From an uncultured Ruminococcus sp. (GTDB lineage: Bacteria; Bacillota; Clostridia; Oscillospirales; Acutalibacteraceae), in contig CACYDE010000206.1 in assembly GCA_902773045.1 (NCBI GenBank), positions 1 to 14,012 on the forward strand: 14,012 bases of DNA, written 5' to 3'. Made by a program: the position numbers and the translations under genes. Positions 1-6,005 of this stretch are shown here, piece by piece. Positions within the stretch are counted from its first letter, which is position 1. Each line of letters begins with the position of its first letter. The notes under the pieces are model-generated. The model did no database searches. It saw only the letters and a program-made list of their open reading frames with translations, and was not told where the DNA came from.

Positions 1-210
1 ACGTCAGTATTCCTGCGGTAGTTTTATGCACTCTGACGAAAAAATCTGCTACGCATCTTCGGCACAATCTCTGTGCGGTATTGCCTTAATGAGGAAAAAG
101 GGAATTTTACATGTGGGAAGTTTAAGTCAATTATCTTTCAAACCGTATAAGTATAGGATCTTTATCTTTTTCAATCGGATATGAATTTTGTAAACAAGGA
201 GATATAAAAA
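1..210. other. Left-edge region without an identified gene
   Basis: No complete gene is seen. One plus-strand frame is open from base 2 to a TGA at 182-184 (60 codons). It has no visible start inside the window and no family I recognise, so it may be the 3' end of a gene entering from the left or a chance open frame. Small inverted repeats occur at 2-7/33-38 (CGTCAG/CTGACG) and in GCACA-ATCTC-TGTGC around position 61-76. The string at 111-123 recurs inverted at 13861-13873. No clear promoter for the gene at 211 was found. Confidence 0.4.
196..201 (+). promoter_or_regulatory. Ribosome binding site of the EF-Tu-II/SseB gene
   Basis: AAGGAG lies nine bases before the ATG at 211, which fixes that start. 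Confidence 0.85.
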
Positions 211-1194
211 ATGGGACTGTTTGATAAATTTTCAAAAAAGAATAAAAACACTGCCGAGGATTTGGCTGAGAAGGCGGAAAAACTCATAGATGATTCCCCA
301 AAGCAGGAAGAGAAACCCAAGGAGTCGGAGGAGAAGACTTCTGTCGCTTCAGAAAAGAAAGCCGAAGAACCCGAGGTCAAAGATCAGAAAACTCAGTCTT
401 CCGACCCGGAGCGAAGATTCACGATAATGGTTGAGGATGTTTTTCAGCTTAAGGACGATCTGGGAATCGTAGCAGGCGGAAATGTTCACGGAACTATGAA
501 TATTCATGATAAAGTTTTTATTCTTCATCCGCTTCTCCCTCAGGGAGTTGAAGCCGAGATCGACGGAATAGAAGAAGGTCCGACAAACATGGTTGAAACT
601 GCCACCGACAGCCGCGTCGGAGTTCGTTTTACGTCTTTGAAAAAGAGAGAGGATATTCCTAAATTTTCTGTGATAACCAACATTCGTCCGCAGTCTTCGC
701 CCAGCCCTTCACGTCCTGCGGAAGGCCCCTATCTTCTCGGTCTTTCATACGAATATAATCGTCTGATAAATGACAGAGCATTCGCAAATATATTCACTTT
801 TGCCGTATTCTCGGGACGCTATATTACTCCCGTCAAGATCGACGCCGAACCCGAAAAGACTGCCGACGGAAAGGCAGTTTTGAGAAGAGATTCAAAGGTT
901 GCGTTCAGACTCCTTCGTCACCCGAATGACGAGTCTTTGCATGTGCTTCCTGTTTTTACGGATTGGGCAGCCTTGAAAATGTGGAAAAATGCTTTTGACG
1001 ATGAAGAGCAGCCGAAAACATTCTTTATGTCTTTTGAGCAGTGTGCGGATATTGGTCTTAAAAACGGCGGTTTTGTTATCAATGCGTTTGGACCGGCTCC
1101 TGTTTTTGTTTCAAATGACAACATAAAGATGATCCTTGAAATGAAAAAGAACCTCGATCAGAAAATTGATGAGGAGAAGAAAAGTTCAAAATAA
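211..1194 (+). CDS. EF-Tu domain-II-like / SseB-like fusion protein
   Basis: A 327-residue protein with no signal peptide or membrane segment, so probably cytoplasmic. Residues 1-67 are a charged Lys/Glu-rich region that looks disordered. Residues about 68-160 match the barrel of translation-factor domain II: the run FTIMVEDVF parallels the EF-Tu block FLMPVEDVF, followed by G-x-V-x-G-T, D-x-V, V-G-V-R-F and K-R-E-D-I, as in EF-Tu. No GTPase motifs are present, so this is a detached barrel. After a Pro/Ser linker (161-172), residues about 175-312 resemble the SseB N-terminal fold, with LPVFTDWAAL and a late V-I-N-A-F-G. SseB is a poorly understood protein first named for rhodanese regulation in enterobacteria. 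The combined function is unknown. The gene stands alone with a strong ribosome site, and no convincing terminator follows it. Confidence 0.7.
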   Translation: MGLFDKFSKKNKNTAEDLAEKAEKLIDDSPKQEEKPKESEEKTSVASEKKAEEPEVKDQKTQSSDPERRFTIMVEDVFQLKDDLGIVAGGNVHGTMNIHDKVFILHPLLPQGVEAEIDGIEEGPTNMVETATDSRVGVRFTSLKKREDIPKFSVITNIRPQSSPSPSRPAEGPYLLGLSYEYNRLINDRAFANIFTFAVFSGRYITPVKIDAEPEKTADGKAVLRRDSKVAFRLLRHPNDESLHVLPVFTDWAALKMWKNAFDDEEQPKTFFMSFEQCADIGLKNGGFVINAFGPAPVFVSNDNIKMILEMKKNLDQKIDEEKKSSK

Positions 1195-1422
1195 TTATAT
1201 TGTTTTTCCTGTCGGATGTTTTATCATGGACTGATTTCTTGGCATTATGCGTTTCCGAAAATATGACTCGGCGAAGGTCAATATATCATTTTTTGTCGGG
1301 ATTATTAATTCCTTTCGCGTTTTTTGAAAAGTCACTAAAGGAAGCGCAGAAGCGGATCGCTTTTCAGGAAAAATCCGCACTGTATTTTGTTAAAATTTTA
1401 TTACGAAATATTTGACGAAATA

Positions 1423-1451
1423 TTGACAAATGTAAAAAAAAGTAGTATAAT
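1423..1451 (+). promoter_or_regulatory. Perfect sigma-A-type promoter
   Basis: TTGACA (1423-1428), 17-base spacer, TATAAT (1446-1451). The expected start of transcription is near 1458. The terminator at 1487-1519 follows almost at once, so the product would be a short RNA rather than an mRNA for the gene at 1773, which has its own promoter. Confidence 0.8.
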
Positions 1452-1457
1452 TTGATT

Positions 1458-1519
1458 CAGTTTGAGGGTAATAATAATTACTCGAAGCAGAGCGGCTTTT
1501 TTGTCGCTCTGCTTTTTTT
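1458..1519 (+). ncRNA. Candidate small RNA of about 60 nt
   Basis: This stretch runs from the predicted start of the perfect promoter to the end of a strong intrinsic terminator. It contains a 5' hairpin (about 1465-1482: GGGTAAT, AATA loop, ATTACTC, with one G-T pair) and the terminator hairpin. It has no start codon with a ribosome site. An independently transcribed small regulatory RNA is the simplest reading; the start point is predicted, not measured. It could instead be a terminated leader of the gene at 1773. I do not recognise the RNA family. Confidence 0.5.
1487..1519 (+). terminator. Intrinsic terminator
   Basis: GCAGAGCG (1487-1494) pairs perfectly with CGCTCTGC (1505-1512), with a ten-base loop and a seven-T tract at 1513-1519. 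Confidence 0.9.
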
Positions 1520-1545
1520 CGGTGGTAATAAAATACGTCTTGTTA

Positions 1546-1635
1546 ATACTAAAATTCAATAAAACACTTTAAAGCTTTTTGGTCTAATTTCCGCAATGCC
1601 GCGTTCTTTTAAAGGTTTTAATTGAATATTAGTAT
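1546..1635. repeat. 90-bp imperfect inverted repeat
   Basis: The left arm (1546-1573) and right arm (1608-1635) are complementary over about 28 bases with one mismatch and two single-base indels. The shared core reads ATACTAA, ATTCAAT, AAAAC, CTTTAAA in order. The 34-base centre is more GC-rich. It could be a miniature inverted-repeat element or a long RNA hairpin; no flanking duplication is evident. Confidence 0.6.
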
Positions 1636-1714
1636 AATAAACACAAAACTTTCTTGAAAAATTATTAAAAGATAACAAATAAAGTTGTAATTTGCACAAG
1701 AATATAATAATATG

Positions 1715-1743
1715 TTGACAAATCATTAACAAAAAGCTATAAT
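1715..1743 (+). promoter_or_regulatory. Perfect sigma-A-type promoter of the SH3 lipoprotein
   Basis: TTGACA (1715-1720), 17-base spacer, TATAAT (1738-1743). Transcription should begin near 1750, giving a leader of about 23 bases with AAGGTGATC at 1762-1770 as ribosome site. Confidence 0.85.
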
Positions 1744-1772
1744 ATTAATACAATAGTTTAGAAGGTGATCTT

Positions 1773-3020
1773 ATGAAGAAAATAAAATTCAGAGCGTTCG
1801 TTTCTTTACTGACTGCGTGCGTTATTGTTTTGGCTTCCGGATGTTCTGTCAGTGACGGAGACTCTTGGACGGTGACTGTCGGAGAGGATTCGAAGAGTGA
1901 AAGTCAGAGCGCTAACACTCAAAGCGGATCCGGAAATCAGGGTGGTTCCGCAGGAGCGGGAGGAGTTCCGGGAAGCGCGGAGGGAGCGGATCTTGCGGAT
2001 CTGATCTATGTTGACAGCGGCGCTGCTGTTGACGGAAGAAAGCTTTACGTCACAGGCGTGTCGGATCCGATCGCTATCCGTGAGACCGATGAGGACAGCG
2101 GAAAAGTGCTTGCTCAGATTGAAAGAGGGACGGAAGTTAAACTTATCAGCGCGGATTCTATGACGTGCTATTATGTTTCGTGTGAGTCAAAGAATGTTTC
2201 CGGGTACATAAAAAAGTATTATCTGACCGATGAGGAATCGGCAGTCTGCGAACCTCATACGTACTATGCAAAAACACAGACCTCCCTTTTTGATTCGAAA
2301 AAAGATGGAAAAACCGAGATCCAGAAACTGAATAAAAATCAGGCTGTCGTGGTTCTTGCGCAGACTGCAGGCGAATATTGGTATGTGAATGTGGCGGATA
2401 CAAAAACTTTCGGTTTTGCGAAGTGTACGGATCTTTCGACTTCAAAAAGTCAGGAGACTTCGTCTTCATCGTCTTCGTCCTCTTCGTCCTCTTCGGGTAA
2501 GAATGGCGGTCAGAGCACGTCGAGAACATTCGGCTACGGCGCCGCTCCGAAAAATTATTCAACGTACTATGCTTATGTTAAGTCGGGATATCTTGCGATA
2601 AGAAACGCAATGGCTTATGATTACACCAACGAATTGGGACGTATGTATACCGGTGACCCTGTTTATGTTGTTGATACTTCGACAGGAACGGAATATTGGT
2701 ATTGTTACGCTCCGTACTCGGGAATCTACGGTTATGTAAATTCAAATTATCTGGTAAGTTCAAGCACGGTGCAGCAGTATGTTTACACCGACACATCGAA
2801 TTATTCTGTTTGGACGGTCAGAGGAACGACTTATTTCCTTGGTCTCAGATCTGCTCCCGTTTATGACGGAAATAATATCATCGGAAAGATCTATAACAAT
2901 GACACAGTCAGAGTTTACAGCTTTTCTTATGTAAATTTCACGGATCAGTACTGGTATGTTTATTCTCCGACGCTCGGAAAATGGGGCTATGTTGACAGTA
3001 ATTATATATATGACTATTGA
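1773..3020 (+). CDS. Lipoprotein with four SH3-like repeats
   Basis: A 415-residue secreted lipoprotein. Residues 1-23 form a signal peptide with basic start and hydrophobic core; Cys24 follows A-S-G and is the predicted lipidated residue. A Gly/Ser-rich linker (25-75) leads to two bacterial SH3-like units (about 90-151 and 162-222), a linker with a run of a dozen serines (230-241), then two more (about 266-327 and 345-415). Each unit carries the recurring Y-W-Y/Y-Y-V and G-Y-V/I-x-x-x-Y-L pattern, and the second pair is very Tyr-rich. Bacterial SH3 domains usually bind cell-wall peptides or glycans. No catalytic domain is present, so the protein is probably a wall-binding anchor or adaptor. 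It precedes another SH3 lipoprotein but has its own promoter and is separated by a terminator. Confidence 0.85.
   Translation: MKKIKFRAFVSLLTACVIVLASGCSVSDGDSWTVTVGEDSKSESQSANTQSGSGNQGGSAGAGGVPGSAEGADLADLIYVDSGAAVDGRKLYVTGVSDPIAIRETDEDSGKVLAQIERGTEVKLISADSMTCYYVSCESKNVSGYIKKYYLTDEESAVCEPHTYYAKTQTSLFDSKKDGKTEIQKLNKNQAVVVLAQTAGEYWYVNVADTKTFGFAKCTDLSTSKSQETSSSSSSSSSSSSGKNGGQSTSRTFGYGAAPKNYSTYYAYVKSGYLAIRNAMAYDYTNELGRMYTGDPVYVVDTSTGTEYWYCYAPYSGIYGYVNSNYLVSSSTVQQYVYTDTSNYSVWTVRGTTYFLGLRSAPVYDGNNIIGKIYNNDTVRVYSFSYVNFTDQYWYVYSPTLGKWGYVDSNYIYDY
2459..2496 (+). repeat. TCN-rich serine-codon repeat
   Basis: Consecutive TCG/TCT/TCC/TCA serine codons, with units close to TCGTCTTC/TCGTCCTC, encode the polyserine linker. 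The tract is in frame, and length change by slippage would only alter linker length. Confidence 0.65.
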
Positions 3021-3046
3021 TTATTTCCGAAAGCGATAATTTTTTG

Positions 3047-3075
3047 TTGACTCAATAAATTCTAAGACGTATAAT
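3047..3075 (+). promoter_or_regulatory. Near-consensus promoter ahead of the beta-lactamase-fold gene
   Basis: TTGACT (3047-3052), 17-base spacer, TATAAT (3070-3075). The start would fall near 3082, inside the 5' arm of the terminator hairpin at 3080-3124. Confidence 0.75.
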
Positions 3076-3079
3076 AAAT

Positions 3080-3124
3080 AAGGCTTAAAGTTTAATTCTT
3101 TAATCTTTGAGCCTTGTTTTTTTT
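3080..3124 (+). terminator. Terminator/attenuator between the two SH3 lipoprotein genes
   Basis: AAGGCTTAAAG (3080-3090) pairs over 11 bases (one T-G pair) with CTTTGAGCCTT (3105-3115), followed by a G and eight Ts (3117-3124). It can end the upstream mRNA. Because the promoter at 3047-3075 would start RNA at the hairpin's 5' edge, it may also cap or attenuate the downstream mRNA. Confidence 0.85.
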
Positions 3125-3141
3125 GTAATTTGGAGAAAAAC

Positions 3142-3148
3142 GGTGATC
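3142..3148 (+). promoter_or_regulatory. Ribosome site that decides the start at 3152
   Basis: GGTGATC can pair with the 3' end of 16S rRNA in the register expected for an ATG at 3152, like the AAGGTGATC of the preceding gene. A GTG at 3143 with GGAG (3132-3135) seven bases upstream is a possible alternative in the same frame, adding three residues. Confidence 0.6.
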
Positions 3149-3151
3149 GTA

Positions 3152-4732
3152 ATGAATTATAATATAAAGAAAAAAATAATTTCCGCAGCAGTTCTAAGTC
3201 TTGTTGTTTCAATATTATGCGGCTGCGGTCAAAAACAATCGGAACAGCTCATCGAAGATGAATCGGTTTCTGTGGTTTCGGAGGAAGTACGTAAGGATAC
3301 TGCTATGACCGGGGATATCTTTTCGGAAAAAACCGATGAAAAAGATTCTTCGTTCCGGATCTGTTACATTTCGGGAACGGACTTGGCAGAAATTTTTGAT
3401 AATGAAAACGGAGAGGGTGAGGCGGTTGCGCTCCTGAAATGCGGAGAAAAAGTCGTAATCAGTGAACTTGACGAGAAAAAGAGATTTTCGGCTGTTTTTG
3501 GTGAAGATAAAAAATTATTGGGATACGTGGAAAGCATATATCTTACTGCCGACAAGAATTCGGTCTCAAAGGGGGAGAAAGCTTTTGTGTCAATTGAATC
3601 TGCGGATATATTTGAAAATATCGGAGGCAGGGGCAGCGTTTTGAAAAATATTGTTTCGGGAGATGAGGTCATCATTTTGGCGAAAACTTCGGGCGGTTTT
3701 TGGAAAGTGAAAACTGCGGACGGAACGGTCGGCTATGTTTCCGCAAGTTCTTTGAGTATTATCAGATCGGAAGAAGATTCCGAACCCAACAGTCAGAGAT
3801 CATCCGACAAATCGAAAGATGGCTCTGAAAGCAGATCACAGTCTGAAAAAAATACATCATCGGGTGAAAGTGAAACTCAAACATATTATTACTATGAAGA
3901 TAACGGAGGTTCGGTTGAATATCCGACGGAAGAGAATGTCTCGAATTCGTCAAGAGATGAAAGCGCTCCCGTTTCCGATGTGACGTCGGAGATTTCCATG
4001 CCTTCCGAATCTCAGTCGGATAATTCCGACAGAGGACTTGATCTTCAGTCGGCTGTTGATAAAGCGGTGAATAATTCCGGAGGAAATTGGTCGGCAGCGG
4101 TTTCGGTTCTTTCAACGGGAGAGAACTCGTATGTCAACGATACGCCGATGCAGGCGGCAAGTCTGATAAAACTTTATATCATGGGCGCGGTCTATGAAAG
4201 ATATGACGAGCTTTATGCCAAAGAACCGTTGATAGATTCTTATCTTTTCAGCATGATAACGGTGAGTGATAACGGTTCGGCAAATCATCTCGTCGGACTG
4301 CTCGGAAACGGCAGTACGGATTCGGGGAAGAAAGCCGTTACGGAATATTGCCGGAGAAACGGTTACTACAATTCTTCAATGGGCAGACTTCTCCTTGAAA
4401 GCACAATAAACGGAGACAACTATACGTCCACCGGTGACTGCGCAAAATTTCTTTCCGCGGTATACAGTAATTCTCTTCCTCATTCCGAAGAAATGCTGAG
4501 TCTTTTGAAGCAGCAGACAAGGACGTCTAAAATCCCTGCAGGCGTACCATACGGAATCGAAACCGCCAACAAAACAGGTGAACTTGATTACGTTCAGAAT
4601 GATGCTGCGATTGTTTTTGCGGAAACTCCTTATATTCTTTGCGTAATGTCGGAGAATGTGGGCGCAGGTTCGGCTGTGAGTTCTATTGTAAATCTTTCTT
4701 CGGATGTGTATTATTCTATCAACGGAAAATAG
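3152..4732 (+). CDS. Lipoprotein with two SH3 units and a class A beta-lactamase-fold domain
   Basis: A 526-residue surface lipoprotein; an in-frame ATG lies farther upstream at 3107 but falls within the terminator. The signal peptide ends at L-C-G with Cys25 lipidated. SH3-like units occupy about 68-132 and 143-203. A Ser/Glu/Asp-rich linker with a short tyrosine run covers 204-310. The C-terminal domain (about 312-526) has the serine beta-lactamase/penicillin-binding motifs: S337-L-I-K340, S372-D-N374 and K474-T-G476. The usual Glu166 (E-x-x-L-N, just before the G-D motif) is not seen; the aligned stretch is RLLLESTINGD. Class A enzymes need that Glu to deacylate, so beta-lactam hydrolysis is doubtful. 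A D,D-peptidase-like, penicillin-sensing or non-catalytic wall role fits better. The SH3 units resemble those of the upstream gene, suggesting partial duplication and domain shuffling. Confidence 0.8.
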   Translation: MNYNIKKKIISAAVLSLVVSILCGCGQKQSEQLIEDESVSVVSEEVRKDTAMTGDIFSEKTDEKDSSFRICYISGTDLAEIFDNENGEGEAVALLKCGEKVVISELDEKKRFSAVFGEDKKLLGYVESIYLTADKNSVSKGEKAFVSIESADIFENIGGRGSVLKNIVSGDEVIILAKTSGGFWKVKTADGTVGYVSASSLSIIRSEEDSEPNSQRSSDKSKDGSESRSQSEKNTSSGESETQTYYYYEDNGGSVEYPTEENVSNSSRDESAPVSDVTSEISMPSESQSDNSDRGLDLQSAVDKAVNNSGGNWSAAVSVLSTGENSYVNDTPMQAASLIKLYIMGAVYERYDELYAKEPLIDSYLFSMITVSDNGSANHLVGLLGNGSTDSGKKAVTEYCRRNGYYNSSMGRLLLESTINGDNYTSTGDCAKFLSAVYSNSLPHSEEMLSLLKQQTRTSKIPAGVPYGIETANKTGELDYVQNDAAIVFAETPYILCVMSENVGAGSAVSSIVNLSSDVYYSINGK

Positions 4733-4738
4733 TTTTTT

Positions 4739-4784
4739 CGTCCGACTCCAAGGCATTCATTTTGCTGCGGAGGCGGACGTTTTT
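4739..4784 (+). terminator. Intrinsic terminator after the beta-lactamase-fold gene
   Basis: CGTCCGACTCC (4739-4749) pairs with GGAGGCGGACG (4769-4779) at ten of eleven positions (one A-G mismatch), followed by five Ts. It begins six bases after the stop codon. Confidence 0.85.
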
Positions 4785-4854
4785 GTGCAAAGTTTGATTT
4801 TTTAATAGGTTAAATTCTATATAAAACTATTTCTTTAAAAAATTATTGATGTAA

Positions 4855-4883
4855 TTGACATAAATTTACAATTGGTGTATAAT
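4855..4883 (+). promoter_or_regulatory. Perfect sigma-A-type promoter of the SGNH genes
   Basis: TTGACA (4855-4860), 17-base spacer, TATAAT (4878-4883). It is the last clear promoter on the plus strand before the DHHW gene. Confidence 0.85.
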
Positions 4884-5049
4884 TATTGAGCATATAAATC
4901 ATGTTTTTGTAGTTTGAATGCGGTTTAAAGCGGAATGATTTTTCTGTTGAATAACTGCTTTTATTTATTGCAGTGTTACCGGCTTAATGAGAAAAATATA
5001 GAATAATGCTATGTTTCCTTAAGTTGATGATATTGTTATTTATGGAATA

Positions 5050-5056
5050 AGAGGTG
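5050..5056 (+). promoter_or_regulatory. Ribosome site that favours a TTG start
   Basis: AGAGGTG stands six bases before TTG at 5063. The alternative GTG at 5054 lies inside this site and would have no ribosome site of its own. Confidence 0.65.
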
Positions 5057-5062
5057 TGTGTT

Positions 5063-5914
5063 TTGAAAAGCGGAAAAATAATGATATCGGCAGCTTTAAT
5101 TTTTTCTCTTTTATGCCTTACAGCCTGCGGCAAAGCCGAAACAGGCGCTCAGGCAGACACGGAAAACAATGAGGTAGTCGTTGATTTCGGAAATATTGTT
5201 GAGGAAAGCGAAGCCGCCGACAATCTCGTGGTTTCGGAGGTTTCCGAAGAAGTTTCACAAGAGGTTTCTTCCGATGAAAAGACGGAAAGCGATGTTTCCG
5301 ATGACGGTCTTGAATGGTTTGACGACTGTGTTTTTCTCGGTGACAGTTTGATCAACGGTCTGAGTAATTATAACGATATGACTTTTCATTTGGGAAATGC
5401 TCAGTTTATTTGTTCGTCGGGGCTGGGTTACGGTAGCTGTCAATGGGATATAAATGACGAGAATGAGGTTCACCCTTATTATTACGGCGAGAAGATACTC
5501 CTTGAAGACGGAGTGGAATTGACGGGCGCTACTAAAGCGATCATCGGCATGGGAATGAACGATATCGGAAATTACGGAATAGATCAGACTATGGAATATG
5601 TTGGCAGTTTTGTTGCAAGATTGAGGGAAAGATATCCCGGTCTTAAAATATATCTTGAAACTGTGACCCCGATGATCCCGGATGCACAAAGAGATATCCT
5701 CAACAATGCCCTTATCGTTGAATTCAACGATCGACTGGCTCAATTCTGTAAGGAGAATCACTGCGGATTCCTTAATACGTGGTCTGCGCTTGCCGATGAA
5801 AACGGCGAGCTGCCATTTGAACTTTGCGGCGATCCGGAAGCTCTCGGACTTCATCTCACTTTAGAGGGAGATGAGATCGTTTCTGATTATATAATACATA
5901 ATGTCGTGAACTGA
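5063..5914 (+). CDS. SGNH/GDSL-hydrolase-family lipoprotein, copy 1
   Basis: A 283-residue lipoprotein read from TTG. The signal peptide ends in L-T-A with Cys22 lipidated. A short acidic/Ser linker (about 25-80) leads to an SGNH domain opening with W-F-D-D-C-V-F-L. Block I is G93-D94-S95, block III G164-M-N166-D167, and block V contains H264. The residue three before this His, normally Asp in D-x-x-H, is Leu261 in L-G-L-H, so the triad may rely on another acid or on a Ser-His pair. SGNH enzymes cleave or transfer acyl esters, often acetyl groups on wall or capsule sugars. The next gene is a paralog, and an MBOAT lies downstream, pointing to acyl transfer or de-esterification of a surface polymer. 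The substrate is not visible from sequence. Confidence 0.82.
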   Translation: MKSGKIMISAALIFSLLCLTACGKAETGAQADTENNEVVVDFGNIVEESEAADNLVVSEVSEEVSQEVSSDEKTESDVSDDGLEWFDDCVFLGDSLINGLSNYNDMTFHLGNAQFICSSGLGYGSCQWDINDENEVHPYYYGEKILLEDGVELTGATKAIIGMGMNDIGNYGIDQTMEYVGSFVARLRERYPGLKIYLETVTPMIPDAQRDILNNALIVEFNDRLAQFCKENHCGFLNTWSALADENGELPFELCGDPEALGLHLTLEGDEIVSDYIIHNVVN

Positions 5915-5944
5915 GAGAATAATAATATAGATAGTGGAATGCTT

Positions 5945-5969
5945 CCGAAAAGCTTTTGAAGCTTTTTGG
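5945..5969 (+). other. Hairpin between the two SGNH genes
   Basis: CCGAAAAGCTT (5945-5955) pairs with AAGCTTTTTGG (5959-5969) over 11 bases including one G-T pair, with a three-base TTG loop. The Ts lie within the stem and no T-tract follows, so it is more likely an mRNA-stability or pausing hairpin than a full terminator. Confidence 0.6.
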
Positions 5970-6005
5970 GTGCTTTCTCGATGTGATTTTACGGAGATTT
6001 TGTTT

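Larger units (their letters stand above)
1195..1772. other. 578-bp intergenic region with two promoters, a terminator and an inverted repeat
   Basis: No protein gene is supported here; open frames of 60-70 codons on both strands lack ribosome sites and family resemblance. The left part (1195-1420) holds only a weak hairpin around AAGCG-GAT-CGCTT near 1350. The rest holds a promoter at 1423-1451, a terminator at 1487-1519, a 90-bp imperfect inverted repeat at 1546-1635 and a promoter at 1715-1743. Confidence 0.75.
4733..5062. other. Intergenic region: terminator, promoter and long leader
   Basis: It holds the terminator at 4739-4784, a perfect promoter at 4855-4883, and a leader of about 170 bases before the SGNH gene. 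In the leader, TAACTGC (4952-4958) can pair with GCAGTGTTA (4970-4978) with one bulged base. No small gene or known riboswitch was recognised. Confidence 0.6.

Noticed and set aside
1200..1415. Plus-strand 71-codon frame between the fusion gene and the small RNA
   Set aside because: No ribosome site, composition unlike the neighbouring genes, and an opposite-strand frame of similar length covers the same bases.
2158..2562. 134-codon minus-strand frame inside the SH3 lipoprotein gene
   Set aside because: It is the shadow of the strongly supported plus-strand gene, with Arg/Ser/His-rich composition and no ribosome site.
5255..5854. 199-codon minus-strand frame opposite the first SGNH gene
   Set aside because: It is antisense to a gene with intact SGNH motifs and has no start signal.
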